Positions 35,163 through 43,885 of a stretch of 47,327 nt of DNA are shown here, piece after piece. A program made the translations under genes and the position numbers. The stretch is from Cohaesibacter celericrescens (lineage in GTDB: Bacteria; Pseudomonadota; Alphaproteobacteria; Rhizobiales; Cohaesibacteraceae). How positions within the stretch are numbered: position 1 is the first letter of the stretch; every line of letters begins with the position of its first letter. The stretch is from the NCBI RefSeq assembly GCF_002866925.1, contig NZ_PKUQ01000017.1:1-47327 (forward strand), in the 5' to 3' direction. The notes beneath the pieces are model-generated. The model made no database searches and had not been told where the DNA came from. It saw nothing but the letters and a program-made list of their open reading frames with translations.

Positions 35163-35714
35163 ATGAAAAGACCGGCATTGTTTTTAGATCGAGACGGCGT
35201 AATCAATGAGGATCTTCGTTATGTGCACAAAATTGAGGATTTTCATTTCGTAGAAGGGATATTTGGCCTTTGCCGCCGAGCGATGTCCGCTGGCATGCCA
35301 ATCATCATCGTGACAAACCAGGCTGGCATCGGGCGTGGATACTATTCTGAAGAGCAGTTTCATTCTTTGTCGGAATGGATGATCGCGTATTTTGCAAGCG
35401 AAGAGGTTACCATTGACGGTATCTATTTTTGCCCTTTTCATCCGGTGCATGGAATTGGTCGTTACAAGGTGAATTCCGAGGATCGAAAGCCAAGACCAGG
35501 TATGATTTATCGTGCAAGCAAAGAGCATGCCCTTGATCTAGGATCATCGGTGCTTGTGGGAGACAAAGCATCGGATATCGAAGCCGCTTATAACGCAGGT
35601 ATCGGGACTTCTGTTCTGTTTTCTAAACAACCGAAAACTGTTAATCCCGCGCCCGATATACTCGTACATAGTTTGATAGATCTAACCGAGCTACTTTTCC
35701 CTTTCACAGGGTAA
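35163..35714 (+). CDS. gmhB: D-glycero-D-manno-heptose-1,7-bisphosphate 7-phosphatase (GmhB)
   Basis: A 183-residue HAD phosphatase, normal GmhB length. The nucleophile motif is FLDRDGVIN with Asp9 and Asp11; then VTNQAGIGRGYYSEE, a zinc-type segment FCPFHPVHGIG (reduced in Cys/His content compared with E. coli GmhB), RKPRPGM, and the metal-binding VGDKASDIEAA. It removes the 7-phosphate from the heptose bisphosphate made by HddA, giving the substrate of HddC. It lies 13 kb from the other three pathway genes and on the opposite strand, but completes the set. Confidence 0.9.
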   Translation: MKRPALFLDRDGVINEDLRYVHKIEDFHFVEGIFGLCRRAMSAGMPIIIVTNQAGIGRGYYSEEQFHSLSEWMIAYFASEEVTIDGIYFCPFHPVHGIGRYKVNSEDRKPRPGMIYRASKEHALDLGSSVLVGDKASDIEAAYNAGIGTSVLFSKQPKTVNPAPDILVHSLIDLTELLFPFTG

Positions 35715-35829
35715 TTGCTTGACGTTCTACCTGCCGGGTGACAAAGGGGGCCTCAAACACTGCACAATTGGATGCTGCGCTTTACTGGGCAGTACCCTGG
35801 AGGGTCTGGTTGATATCAACGTGCCGGGA

Positions 35830-36045
35830 GCAAAGAACAAGCTTAGCAATTGGCAGTCTCGGGTCAGGGCTAGGTCCACGGCCTCTTGATTGATCATCGC
35901 TTGCCATTTCCATATCGCGACTTTCCTTCAATCGATTTTATGATAGGAAACTGTTTTTGCGCCGTCTTGTCTCCATCTAGGCCTCAAGCAGCACTGTGGC
36001 TGTGACTTTGTCCGAATACCCGCGTCTCTTGGTCATTTGCGTCAT
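35830..36045 (-). mobile_element. Relic of an IS3-family element (OrfA start and possible OrfB start)
   Basis: Reading leftward from 36045, MTQMTKRRGYSDKVTATVLL (ending LEA) matches the start of IS3-family OrfA proteins. A frameshift near 35980 is needed to continue with GDKTAQ, also typical. Further along, AVDLALTRDCQLLSL near 35840-35895 resembles the start of OrfB. Most of both frames is lost. The rest of the 373-bp interval between gmhB and wzt (35715-36087) holds nothing else that I recognise. Confidence 0.5.
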
Positions 36046-36087
36046 TTTTGTATCCCACTGTGGTCGAGCGAGGCCTCAGCAAGCTGT

Positions 36088-37446
36088 CTACTTGACACTA
36101 AATTTCGGGGAAAGATCGACTAATCCATTAAAACTTTTTTTCTTTGCGTTTGATGCCACCTGCACCATCATCACAGATCGTCGAACGTCAGCGGCAAGAC
36201 CACCTTCAGACCCATCGACAGCAGTGACGCCCAAATCCAAGAAATACTCACCGGCTTGGAGCGGTACATCAAATTCAATAACCACTACTTTGGTCTCTCC
36301 AGCTTTTCCCAGTGGCATGGGCTGCCTACACATGAAGGAGTTGGTCGCGTATATTTCAATTCCGGACAAATTTTTGATTGCAAATCCATACATGGGATTT
36401 ATCTGCTGATGAAATGCTACCTTGAGGTGCAATCTCGCAGGTTTTCCGGGTTGAAGCTGTACCGCATTAAGCTCGCCAGAAACTTCCACGACACAATCGA
36501 TAATCTCCGCCGCCAAATTTCCGTAGCGTGCTTCATCCTTGCAGTATGACCCGCGCTGCTCAATCCTTTTATCTATTTCAGTAAATTTCTCTAAGTTGGA
36601 TTTTTCTTTCTTCTCCAAAGATTTGAAAGCGGTGCCTATATCGCGAGTTGGTCTGTCCTCTAGAGGAAGTTCGTCTGTGTCTGAGAACAACATCTCGATA
36701 TATTTATCGACGACGTCTCGTGATGGACCATCCATCAACATGCTACCTTTATCGATCAGGATTGCTCGATCGCAGTGGGCGGTAATTTGGCCCACATCAT
36801 GGGTTACTAGCAAAATTGTTTTGCCTGCAGCTCTGAACGATTCAATTTTTTTATAACACTTATGCTGGAATTTGGCGTCACCAACGCTCAGCGCTTCATC
36901 CACCACCAAGATTTCTGGATCAATACTAATTGCAGCAGCAAAGGCAACTCGTACGAACATGCCTGAAGAATATGCTTTTACAGGCTGGTCGAAAAAAGCG
37001 CCAACGTCGGCGAATGCTTCAATCTCAGGCAACCGGGCTTTCATTTCATCGGCCTCAAAGCCCATTATGGCGCCACTGAGCAACACATTCTCGCGACCAG
37101 TGAATTCAGGATTAAAACCAGCTCCCAACTCCAAGAGTGCGGATATGCGACCTGATGTATGAATTGCTCCATGGGTCGGCCGCATAACACCGCAGATTAT
37201 CTGCAGCAAAGTCGACTTTCCGCTGCCATTTCGTCCAAGTATCCCGACTATTTCACCCTTACGAACATCAAGGCTAATGTCGTTCAGAGCCCAAAACTCA
37301 CGATGATAGTTTTTACGAAACGGATGAAGCGCTTCCTTTATTCTATCATTTGGATTGTCAAAGAGGCGAAATTTTTTCGAGACCTGTTGGGCCGAGATCA
37401 CTATATTTTCTAAAGTGATTGGATCCGGCATTTTGCTAGATGACAT
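36088..37446 (-). CDS. wzt: Polysaccharide ABC exporter ATPase (Wzt-type) with C-terminal domain
   Basis: A 452-residue protein. Residues 1 to about 245 are an ABC ATPase of the Wzt/TagH type: Walker A LGRNGSGKST, signature YSSGMFVRVAFAAA, Walker B EILVVDEALSVGD and switch LLVTHDVGQI. A linker follows, then a ~160-residue C-terminal beta domain (CVVEVSGELNAVQLQPG onward) of the kind that in some O-antigen systems recognises the capped end of the chain. It drives export of a lipid-linked glycan with the Wzm permease encoded just upstream (11-bp overlap). ATG 37446 is used; ATG 37431 is possible, and neither has a clear ribosome binding site. Confidence 0.9.
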   Translation of the reverse strand: MSSSKMPDPITLENIVISAQQVSKKFRLFDNPNDRIKEALHPFRKNYHREFWALNDISLDVRKGEIVGILGRNGSGKSTLLQIICGVMRPTHGAIHTSGRISALLELGAGFNPEFTGRENVLLSGAIMGFEADEMKARLPEIEAFADVGAFFDQPVKAYSSGMFVRVAFAAAISIDPEILVVDEALSVGDAKFQHKCYKKIESFRAAGKTILLVTHDVGQITAHCDRAILIDKGSMLMDGPSRDVVDKYIEMLFSDTDELPLEDRPTRDIGTAFKSLEKKEKSNLEKFTEIDKRIEQRGSYCKDEARYGNLAAEIIDCVVEVSGELNAVQLQPGKPARLHLKVAFHQQINPMYGFAIKNLSGIEIYATNSFMCRQPMPLGKAGETKVVVIEFDVPLQAGEYFLDLGVTAVDGSEGGLAADVRRSVMMVQVASNAKKKSFNGLVDLSPKFSVK

Positions 37447-38269
37447 CAGCAAACTCTGTTTTTAGGCGATTGAAAACAAACACTCCGGTAGCAAAGAGAA
37501 CAGTTGTTACACCCCAAAAATAGGCAGTCTGCCATAAGTCCGGCCATATAACTTCGTCATATATAAGAGACTGTCGGTATCCGGTTACGAGATAGTAGAT
37601 GGGATTGTAGTCAAGCACCCAATGATAACGCTCGGGAATGATCTGCTCGGGCCAGACAATCGGCGTAACCCAGAACCAAATATTCAGGACGACCCCAAGG
37701 GCCTGAGAAATATCGCGAAAGAACGGCTCCAGCGCGGACAATAGCCAGCCCAGCCCAAGCATGAATACAACCATGCCAAAATAATAGTATAGGACGAGTA
37801 TTCGCTCGATATGAAACGGAATTTTGAAAAAAATCATCACCAAAACGAGAATGGACAGAAATATCAAATGCGACATAGTTCCTGAAACGACTTTGATAAC
37901 CGCAAATATTTCGGAAGGGAAAATAGTTTTTTTGATAAAATGGGCGTTACTGGTAATGGAGGAAACAATTGAAATCAAATTATCACTAAAAAGCGTCCAT
38001 ACAACCTGTCCAGCGACAAACCACAGTATGAACGGTGTTTTTTCAGGGCTTTGAACGCGAAAGCCGATGGCGAAAACAAAATAAAATACAGTAACCAGAG
38101 CAAGTGGCTGGATGATTGCCCAAATGATGCCACCAAACGTACCGACATGACGCGTTTTAAAATCTCGGATGGCCATTGCTCCGATCAACCGCCGACTTTT
38201 CACTATCTGTTTAACAAGAGGCAACAAGCAACCCGAATTAAATCGGCCTCCCATGTGGGGTTTGAACAA
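37436..38269 (-). CDS. wzm: Polysaccharide ABC exporter permease (Wzm-type)
   Basis: A 277-residue ABC-2-type permease with about six membrane segments, the normal size for Wzm/KpsM. The N-terminal amphipathic region AMAIRDFKTRHVGTFGGIIW and the C-terminal YNPIYYLVTGYRQSLIYDE are typical. The open frame begins at a TTG (38269) with AAAGG 7 nt upstream; an ATG at 38254 is the alternative but has no ribosome binding site. It forms the export channel with Wzt, so the glycan is probably finished in the cytoplasm before export. Confidence 0.9.
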   Translation of the reverse strand: MFKPHMGGRFNSGCLLPLVKQIVKSRRLIGAMAIRDFKTRHVGTFGGIIWAIIQPLALVTVFYFVFAIGFRVQSPEKTPFILWFVAGQVVWTLFSDNLISIVSSITSNAHFIKKTIFPSEIFAVIKVVSGTMSHLIFLSILVLVMIFFKIPFHIERILVLYYYFGMVVFMLGLGWLLSALEPFFRDISQALGVVLNIWFWVTPIVWPEQIIPERYHWVLDYNPIYYLVTGYRQSLIYDEVIWPDLWQTAYFWGVTTVLFATGVFVFNRLKTEFADVI

Positions 38270-38736
38270 GACGAAGCCTTTCCTTAAACTGGTCTCAGTG
38301 TAAAAATATCAATTGGGACCAAATTGCTCGAAGAAAACCCTTGTAACCGCTTTCTTCGAAAGCTTCAAAGGTCATATCAAAAAAATAAACCCTTCAGGTT
38401 CAACAATCAAAAAAACAGAACCAAGTGTGATTCAAAATTGGAGTGACTTTGCCTCATTTGGTTGTTGATATTATGCAGCAAGCTTAGCGGTGAAACAGGC
38501 GCCTTGTTCGTGAGATTCCTGTTTGATGATTTCTCGTGAGCCTGTCGCAAAGATCTTAATAAATGGAACGCCTGCGCCTTTGAGCGTCCGATACTTCTGA
38601 TTTTCTGCATATGGAAAGATCAAAAAGCGCCTGCAGTATTGCGTTGCGGCCGGAGATCGGCACTTCGTCATTCTTAGCTTCATCTATAGCGGCTAGATAC
38701 ACCTCCTCAACTCACATTTCGAATTTCAGTCGCAGC
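38270..38736. other. Intergenic region with an inverted repeat
   Basis: No gene is supported. A perfect 9-bp inverted repeat, TCGAAGAAA / TTTCTTCGA at 38328-38359 with a 14-nt centre, lies about 60 bp upstream of wzm and could be a leader hairpin or operator. Two overlapping minus-strand frames of about 70 codons (38407-38610 and 38471-38683) have no recognisable family and may be debris. Confidence 0.4.
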
Positions 38737-39987
38737 TCATGCCGTGGGATGGTTTGAATTACCTCGCGATGTGTTCTTTTTGGAAACGAATGATAGGGCC
38801 CAAGCTATGGCAAACCAGGTGAAGAAATTCCTGTGCTGCCCGAAGGCATGAGAATAGGTGGAAATGGGCCAGAGCACTGTTATTACGAGGCAAAGTGCGG
38901 CCTTTGTGGGCAGCGGAAGAGTGCGCCAATGCGCGCCTTTCACAATTTCATAAATTAGTGCGGCTACCATTAGAAGAAACAGAAACAGCCCAACTCCACC
39001 AGTTTCAGCGGCTATCTGTATGTAAAGTTGGTGCGGGTGTGGAAAACAAACACCACCACCAATGGAGAGCAATTCGGCGGTTTCTTCACAATAGAACATA
39101 TGATTCTTTGCACCAATTCCAAGAAACGGATTGAGTTCTGCTGCGGCAAGCCCTCTCATCCATGGGGTATAGTAATCGCTACTCGGCATCCACGGGAGGC
39201 GAGTCGTGAGAGAATGCTGAAAGCGTTGAGCCGTTTCCGGAGCAAACCATATAATCAATAGAAGAACTAAAAGACCCAGTAGAAACGCCCAAGCTGATAA
39301 CTTGACGCTCATCCGGCAGGCTACGAGAAACAGCGCAATGCCTAACAAAAATGACAGGGTAATATAAATTTCACCGGTCAATGTTGCAGAAAACACAAGA
39401 ATGGCAACGAGGGGCAATGCCCATAAAGCCGCTGTCGCACTTTCTAGCATTTTGCTCAACGCCCAGTAAGCCACCGGAAGCCCAAACCCAGCAACCAGCC
39501 AACCCGCTTTGGGGGATTGATCCTGGCTCCAGACACCATACAGCCGTTCAACACCAGGGTTGTTGATTTTCTCAAAAACAAGCACGATAGCTAGGACAAG
39601 AAGACATGTGACAAGTGACGCAAGTAGAATGTGCCGCATTCTAAACTGCAACCCAAGTAGGATCGGCAGAGCAATTGCGAAAAGGGGAAATCGTATCCAT
39701 GGCAAAGACACTTTGATTGAGCTTTCCGGCCATTGCGATAGAAGCGACGTGATCACCAACCAAATCCAGAAAACTATCGCAAGCTGGAACCATCTTGTTT
39801 GTAGCCATTGCCATTGATGTGTTGCTGCTGAATGGGCAATAAAAATGACGATAGTACCAACGAGCCAAATATCAGAGGCAGCGTTACCCAAAACAGTAAA
39901 CACTGCAATCAAAAGCATCCACGCCGCAAGCGCGTACAGTAAAAATCTTGGACTAAAAATCTTATTTGACGCTGAAAGCCCGCTCAC
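38737..39987 (-). CDS. O-antigen ligase/polymerase-like membrane protein (WaaL/Wzy family)
   Basis: A 416-residue polytopic membrane protein with about ten to twelve hydrophobic segments and one larger periplasmic loop containing PWMRGLAAAELNPFLGIGAK and CFPHPHQLYIQIAAETGGVG. The pattern is that of the O-antigen ligase (Wzy_C) domain, where the His in the loop takes part in transfer. It would join the exported glycan to lipid A-core, or polymerise repeats. With a Wzm/Wzt exporter in the same locus a ligase role is favoured. The start is GTG 39987, with AGGCGG 6-8 nt upstream. Confidence 0.85.
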   Translation of the reverse strand: MSGLSASNKIFSPRFLLYALAAWMLLIAVFTVLGNAASDIWLVGTIVIFIAHSAATHQWQWLQTRWFQLAIVFWIWLVITSLLSQWPESSIKVSLPWIRFPLFAIALPILLGLQFRMRHILLASLVTCLLVLAIVLVFEKINNPGVERLYGVWSQDQSPKAGWLVAGFGLPVAYWALSKMLESATAALWALPLVAILVFSATLTGEIYITLSFLLGIALFLVACRMSVKLSAWAFLLGLLVLLLIIWFAPETAQRFQHSLTTRLPWMPSSDYYTPWMRGLAAAELNPFLGIGAKNHMFYCEETAELLSIGGGVCFPHPHQLYIQIAAETGGVGLFLFLLMVAALIYEIVKGAHWRTLPLPTKAALCLVITVLWPISTYSHAFGQHRNFFTWFAIAWALSFVSKKNTSRGNSNHPTA

Positions 39988-40084
39988 TATCTGCCGCCTA
40001 GATTGTAGGATAATTTTCGAACGACTATCATCTAGTCAGTATGTTTTCAACCGGAATAGAACCGGTTTTGGAGCCAAGGAAAAA

Positions 40085-41275
40085 TCACTTGAACGCAGTT
40101 TTGAGCAAGATTTTGCAATCCAACAATAATGTGCGCCGGTTGATATAGTCACGATCCATCGCCGCTAAGCGCTTAGGTTCGCTCATATCAACCTTGTTTA
40201 CCTGTGCATAGCCAGTCAAGCCAGGCAGAACACTCAGCACACCCAATTTATTTCGATAATACAATAATTTATCTTGCATTGGCAAGCAAGGTCGGGGGCC
40301 AATCAACGTCATCTCTCTCCTCAGAATATTCCAGATCTGAGGTAACTCATCGATTTTTGTTTCTCTCAAAAACTGTCCAAATTTATTCGCGACATATGGC
40401 GGCAACTCATGAGTAGGCATATCATAAGTCCCAACCCGCATGGATCGAAATTTATGACACATGAAGAGCTTTCCATCTTTGCCGACCCTTTGTTGCGAGA
40501 AAATTATGGGGCCAGGACTATCCAATTTGATCAACAAAAACAGAATGGGAAACAACCACGCAAAGCAAAGCACGGCAAACACGAACGCATAATCAATCAG
40601 CCAGCGGATCAGGGCGTAGAAAGGATTGTCTTTTTGTTGACTGGTTAAAACGACGGGCCCCTCATTCACTGGCAGCGTTCCTGCGAGAGCCAGATCAACA
40701 GTTTGCAGCACCTCGTCAAGCGAGACCACTGGTCTGAATGCAGCAAGTATCTGAAATGCCCGCTTGGAAACAGCATTAGGCATCCGGTTCAAAAGCGTCA
40801 GCTTTCCGCGATAGGTGAACGTATGAATATAAGCTGGCCGCAGGATTGTCAGTCGCCAATTAGGCACGCGCTGCGAAAGATTCAGCAAGAGGTTTTCCGC
40901 TTGCCACTTTGTTTTTGAATAAAAAGATGAACCATCTTCGTCTGCTAAAATGGACGAGAAATATATTTGCTGCGGCACATTGGCTTGGACAAGATTATCA
41001 CAAAAATCACTCAATAGTTCGACATTTGCGCCTTGGAATTCCGCCAGCGATCCGCCAGCGTCTTTGTTGCGCGTTGCCAAATGCACACACGCTTCATACT
41101 CGCCTAGTAACTCCGGCGACAGATCTGTATAGCTGCAGCTGAGTTGATCAGGAAACAGGTTTCTTAGTCGTGCGGCATCGCGCCCAACCAGCAACAATTG
41201 ATGTCCCTCCTCTGCCAAAAATTGTGTCAGAGAGGTTCCTATCAATCCCGAGGCACCCGTTATAATGATCTTCAT
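40085..41275 (-). CDS. Fusion of an SDR (sugar epimerase-like) and an initiating sugar-phosphate transferase
   Basis: A 396-residue two-domain protein. Residues 1 to about 205 form an NAD-binding SDR domain (TGASGLIGTSLTQFL, YFSSILADEDGSSFYSKTKW with YSKTK at the YxxxK position). After one hydrophobic segment (FAVLCFAWLFPILFLLI), residues ~225-396 form a WcaJ/PglC-type phosphoglycosyltransferase: HKFRSMRVGTYDMP, KIDELPQIWNILR, LIGPRP and LPGLTGYAQVN. It transfers sugar-1-phosphate to undecaprenyl phosphate, starting glycan assembly; the SDR half may prepare or modify that sugar. Start ATG 41275 is preferred to 41290. The transferase domain is complete. Confidence 0.88.
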   Translation of the reverse strand: MKIIITGASGLIGTSLTQFLAEEGHQLLLVGRDAARLRNLFPDQLSCSYTDLSPELLGEYEACVHLATRNKDAGGSLAEFQGANVELLSDFCDNLVQANVPQQIYFSSILADEDGSSFYSKTKWQAENLLLNLSQRVPNWRLTILRPAYIHTFTYRGKLTLLNRMPNAVSKRAFQILAAFRPVVSLDEVLQTVDLALAGTLPVNEGPVVLTSQQKDNPFYALIRWLIDYAFVFAVLCFAWLFPILFLLIKLDSPGPIIFSQQRVGKDGKLFMCHKFRSMRVGTYDMPTHELPPYVANKFGQFLRETKIDELPQIWNILRREMTLIGPRPCLPMQDKLLYYRNKLGVLSVLPGLTGYAQVNKVDMSEPKRLAAMDRDYINRRTLLLDCKILLKTAFK

Positions 41276-41727
41276 CGTATTTTCCCGCAACGTTTCAATG
41301 CCACCTACACGGCAAATGCGTGCTTCTTTGCTTGCCTTTCATACAGGAACCAATTTCATTTATCGAACTGCAACACATGATTACGAACGTCCATTCACAG
41401 TCTTCCGTGCAACTTGTCTGCACAGACACAATTCTAGGATCGAATTGTTCGAAAATCAAAACTGCTGGTCTTTTACATATCCCTAACATCGGGTCGACCG
41501 CAGTAGGGACATACCGCCGAACGTGACCGCACCTGAATTTGTACATTTCCTCCTGCAATTTGGATTGAATCTGCTCAAAGGTCGTCTGGTGCGAGGCTCG
41601 TGCGCTGAAATAGATGATGCAAAGCTAATCCTCCGTTGAATCAGCTGCAGAAACGCCTCAAAGATTCTGGTACTTAAGCAATTGAATGGGCTAGCCGACC
41701 CTTTCGATCAACAGTTTTGGAATCTGA
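41276..41727. other. Region without a supported gene; possible decayed zinc-ribbon text
   Basis: A minus-strand frame (41558-41295) follows AGGAGG but with too short spacing. In the neighbouring minus frame a short segment reads SAVCPYCGRPDVRDM, which looks like half a zinc ribbon, before a stop codon. The two frames together hint at a small frameshifted protein upstream of the SDR-transferase gene, but I cannot name it. Nothing else was recognised. Confidence 0.3.
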
Positions 41728-41823
41728 ATGATATCCAGTGATCGCTATCTTGTCACACCTAGACGCCTGCGGCTGTTAGGCGAGCTATTCGAACATCCCT
41801 CAATCGCGACCAGAGACATAGAG

Positions 41824-42183
41824 TTAGTGCTTGTTACAAACGAGAACCGCAAGCGGCGCCCCCCCTATTCTGCCTTTGAGCACAAATGGCAGATTGATAT
41901 TGAACGACTGGAGATGATTGAGTGTATGATTTCCGGAATTGATGTTTAGATCAACGGCAAGAGCCAAACTCCGCATGGGCGCTTCTTCATGCTTGGATTT
42001 GCGGTCCGTGGCCAATCCTAGATCATCATAGATCAGGGCTTCGGTGCCTGGAAACTGTCGATGCACAGTTACGATATAACGGGCAGGATCTCGCCTCTCG
42101 GCGAGAGTGGCTTCTACAGCAGCTAAATTTCAAGCTGACACGTAACGCCGCTCTCGCTGAGTGGCGCGGTATTTCTGTGGCAT
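41824..42183 (-). pseudogene. Unidentified open frame interrupted by one in-frame TGA
   Basis: From ATG 42183 leftward the frame gives 17 codons (ending RERRYVSA), one TGA at 42132-42130, and then about 100 further codons beginning NLAAVEATLAERRDPARYIV and including IYDDLGLATDRKSKHEEAPM. The text on both sides is compositionally protein-like and in the same frame, so it reads as one small gene with a single nonsense mutation, or as a relic. No family recognised and no ribosome binding site. An overlapping plus-strand frame (41728-41949) is equally unsupported. Confidence 0.35.
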
Positions 42184-42458
42184 AAAAGACAATGATAATG
42201 GCTGTCGCGAGCCAATTCAAATTTGACTGACAGGCCCCTTCCAAAGCTTTTTGAATATGAATTGGTTCTTAGCTCTTGCCGTTATACGTTAGAAGTTGCT
42301 AAATTGAGTTAGGCACCAGAATAAAAATCGACCTCACTTTGCGATCATCTATAATGTGCCGATTGTGTAGCATAAATACCGATGGTCATATCAGTACCGC
42401 CCGGTAAGACGAGCCGGAAATCGTATTTTCCGCGACCTCGGGTTGAGGCTCAGAGTGC

Positions 42459-43166
42459 ATGGCGTATCTCATAAAATCCCTGAAAAATAAAAAAGGCCTT
42501 CGGCGATATATAGGACCCAAGCGCGCAGTTTTGTTCATTCTCCTTGTCATATTTGTAGTCTGGGCTTGGTATAATTACCGAAGCGGCGGGCTTAGCCCGT
42601 CAATAATTGAACAATATCGGACCCAACATCCAATTGCTGCCGTTCTATTGTTTACGTTAGTCTATGCCGTCTCGGTCGTTGCTGCATTGCCCTCGCTTCC
42701 CCTAAATCTAGCCGCAGGCTTCTTCTGGGGTGGCTTCGTAGGCGGTATATACTCCACCATTGGTGTAACATTCGGTGGTTGGATCTCTTTTTTTGTGGCA
42801 CGGCGGCTAATGGGCCAACCCATGGGGGAACGTTTCCAAAACAGATGGGCAGGCAGGGTACAAGAGGAATTTGAACGCAATGGCTGGAAATTTGTAGCCT
42901 TTGCCCGTGTTAACCCCATCATTCCCACAGGACCTCTGAACTACTTACTGGGTCTTACCTCATTGTCCAATCTTGGCTTTCTCTGGCCAACTTTTGTTTT
43001 CCTTTTACCTCCCTCCATAGCAGTTGCCTATATCGGTGACACTCTACAAACCTTCACAGCAAACCAAGATGATGTGAGCGAAATTATTCGCGGGATTCTC
43101 ATCGTATCGGCTGCGGTAACTTTTCTGGCACTCGTGAGATTGTTTACCAAAATTTCTAAAAGATAG
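42459..43166 (+). CDS. TVP38/TMEM64 (DedA-related, VTT-domain) membrane protein
   Basis: A 235-residue inner-membrane protein with an N-terminal helix (FILLVIFVVWAWYNY) and a VTT domain: ALPSLPLNLAAGFFWGGFVG, then the re-entrant type segment FVAFARVNPIIPTGPLNYLL, and PPSIAVAYIGDTL. DedA/TVP38 proteins are linked to lipid flipping, including undecaprenyl phosphate recycling in DedA relatives, which would suit a polysaccharide locus. It precedes the next two genes with an 8-bp gap and is probably cotranscribed with them. GAGG lies about 10 nt before the ATG. Confidence 0.87.
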   Translation: MAYLIKSLKNKKGLRRYIGPKRAVLFILLVIFVVWAWYNYRSGGLSPSIIEQYRTQHPIAAVLLFTLVYAVSVVAALPSLPLNLAAGFFWGGFVGGIYSTIGVTFGGWISFFVARRLMGQPMGERFQNRWAGRVQEEFERNGWKFVAFARVNPIIPTGPLNYLLGLTSLSNLGFLWPTFVFLLPPSIAVAYIGDTLQTFTANQDDVSEIIRGILIVSAAVTFLALVRLFTKISKR

Positions 43167-43174
43167 GAAAGCAA

Positions 43175-43885
43175 ATGAAAACGACACTCCTGGTAATGAC
43201 GCTCAATGAGATAAACGGGATGAAAGCTATCATGCCACAGATCGACCGGTCTTGGATTGATCAGATTATTGTAGTTGATGGTGGATCAACCGATGGTACC
43301 GTAGAGTGGGCGCACGAAAATGGTTACGAGGTATACATCCAACAAAAAAGAGGCTTTCGTCATGCCTATACAGAGGTATGGCCGTTCATCCAAGGAGATG
43401 TTGTCATCACCTTCAGCCCTGATGGTAATTCCGTACCCGAGTTAATTCCTGAGCTGATTGCCAAGATGAAGGAAGGTTACGATATGGTGATTGCCTCTCG
43501 TTATTTGGGCGATGCCAAGAGCGAGGATGACGATTTCGTGACCGCTTTCGGCAACTGGCTTTTCACCCATACGGTCAACTTTTTGCACGGTGGACACTAT
43601 ACCGATGTTATGGTCATCTATCGCGCCTATCGAAAAGCAATGGCTCAGGAACTAGGCCTCAATCGTGAGGACGCTCACGCGTTACCAGAAAAGCTATTCA
43701 GAACCAAGATCAGTTGGGAACCGCTTCTCTCTGTTCGTGCAGCAAAAGCAAAACTGATGATTGCCGAAATTCCTGGCGACGAACCGCCACGCATCGGCGG
43801 CGAGAGAAAACTCCAAGTGTTGCAGTGGGGCGCAGCCTATTACTTTCAGTTCATCCGCGAGTTGTGGTTCTGGAGGCGCGGTTAA
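43175..43885 (+). CDS. Family 2 glycosyltransferase (dolichol-phosphate-mannose-synthase-like)
   Basis: A 236-residue GT2 enzyme. The N-terminus LLVMTLNEINGMKAIMPQ, then IIVVDGGSTDGTVEWAHENG with the nucleotide-binding Asp, and ITFSPDGNSVPEL at the metal site (SPDGN in place of a strict DxD). MVIASRYLGDAKSEDD is typical of the dolichol-phosphate-mannose-synthase branch, which makes lipid-phosphate sugars. AGGAAAG lies 6-7 nt before ATG. It overlaps the next gene by one base (TAATG), and that gene encodes a GT-C-like membrane protein. The pair probably makes and uses an undecaprenyl-phosphate sugar. Confidence 0.87.
   Translation: MKTTLLVMTLNEINGMKAIMPQIDRSWIDQIIVVDGGSTDGTVEWAHENGYEVYIQQKRGFRHAYTEVWPFIQGDVVITFSPDGNSVPELIPELIAKMKEGYDMVIASRYLGDAKSEDDDFVTAFGNWLFTHTVNFLHGGHYTDVMVIYRAYRKAMAQELGLNREDAHALPEKLFRTKISWEPLLSVRAAKAKLMIAEIPGDEPPRIGGERKLQVLQWGAAYYFQFIRELWFWRRG

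Noticed and set aside
38407..38683. Possible small genes upstream of wzm
   Set aside because: Two overlapping frames with no recognisable family; more likely debris in an intergenic region.
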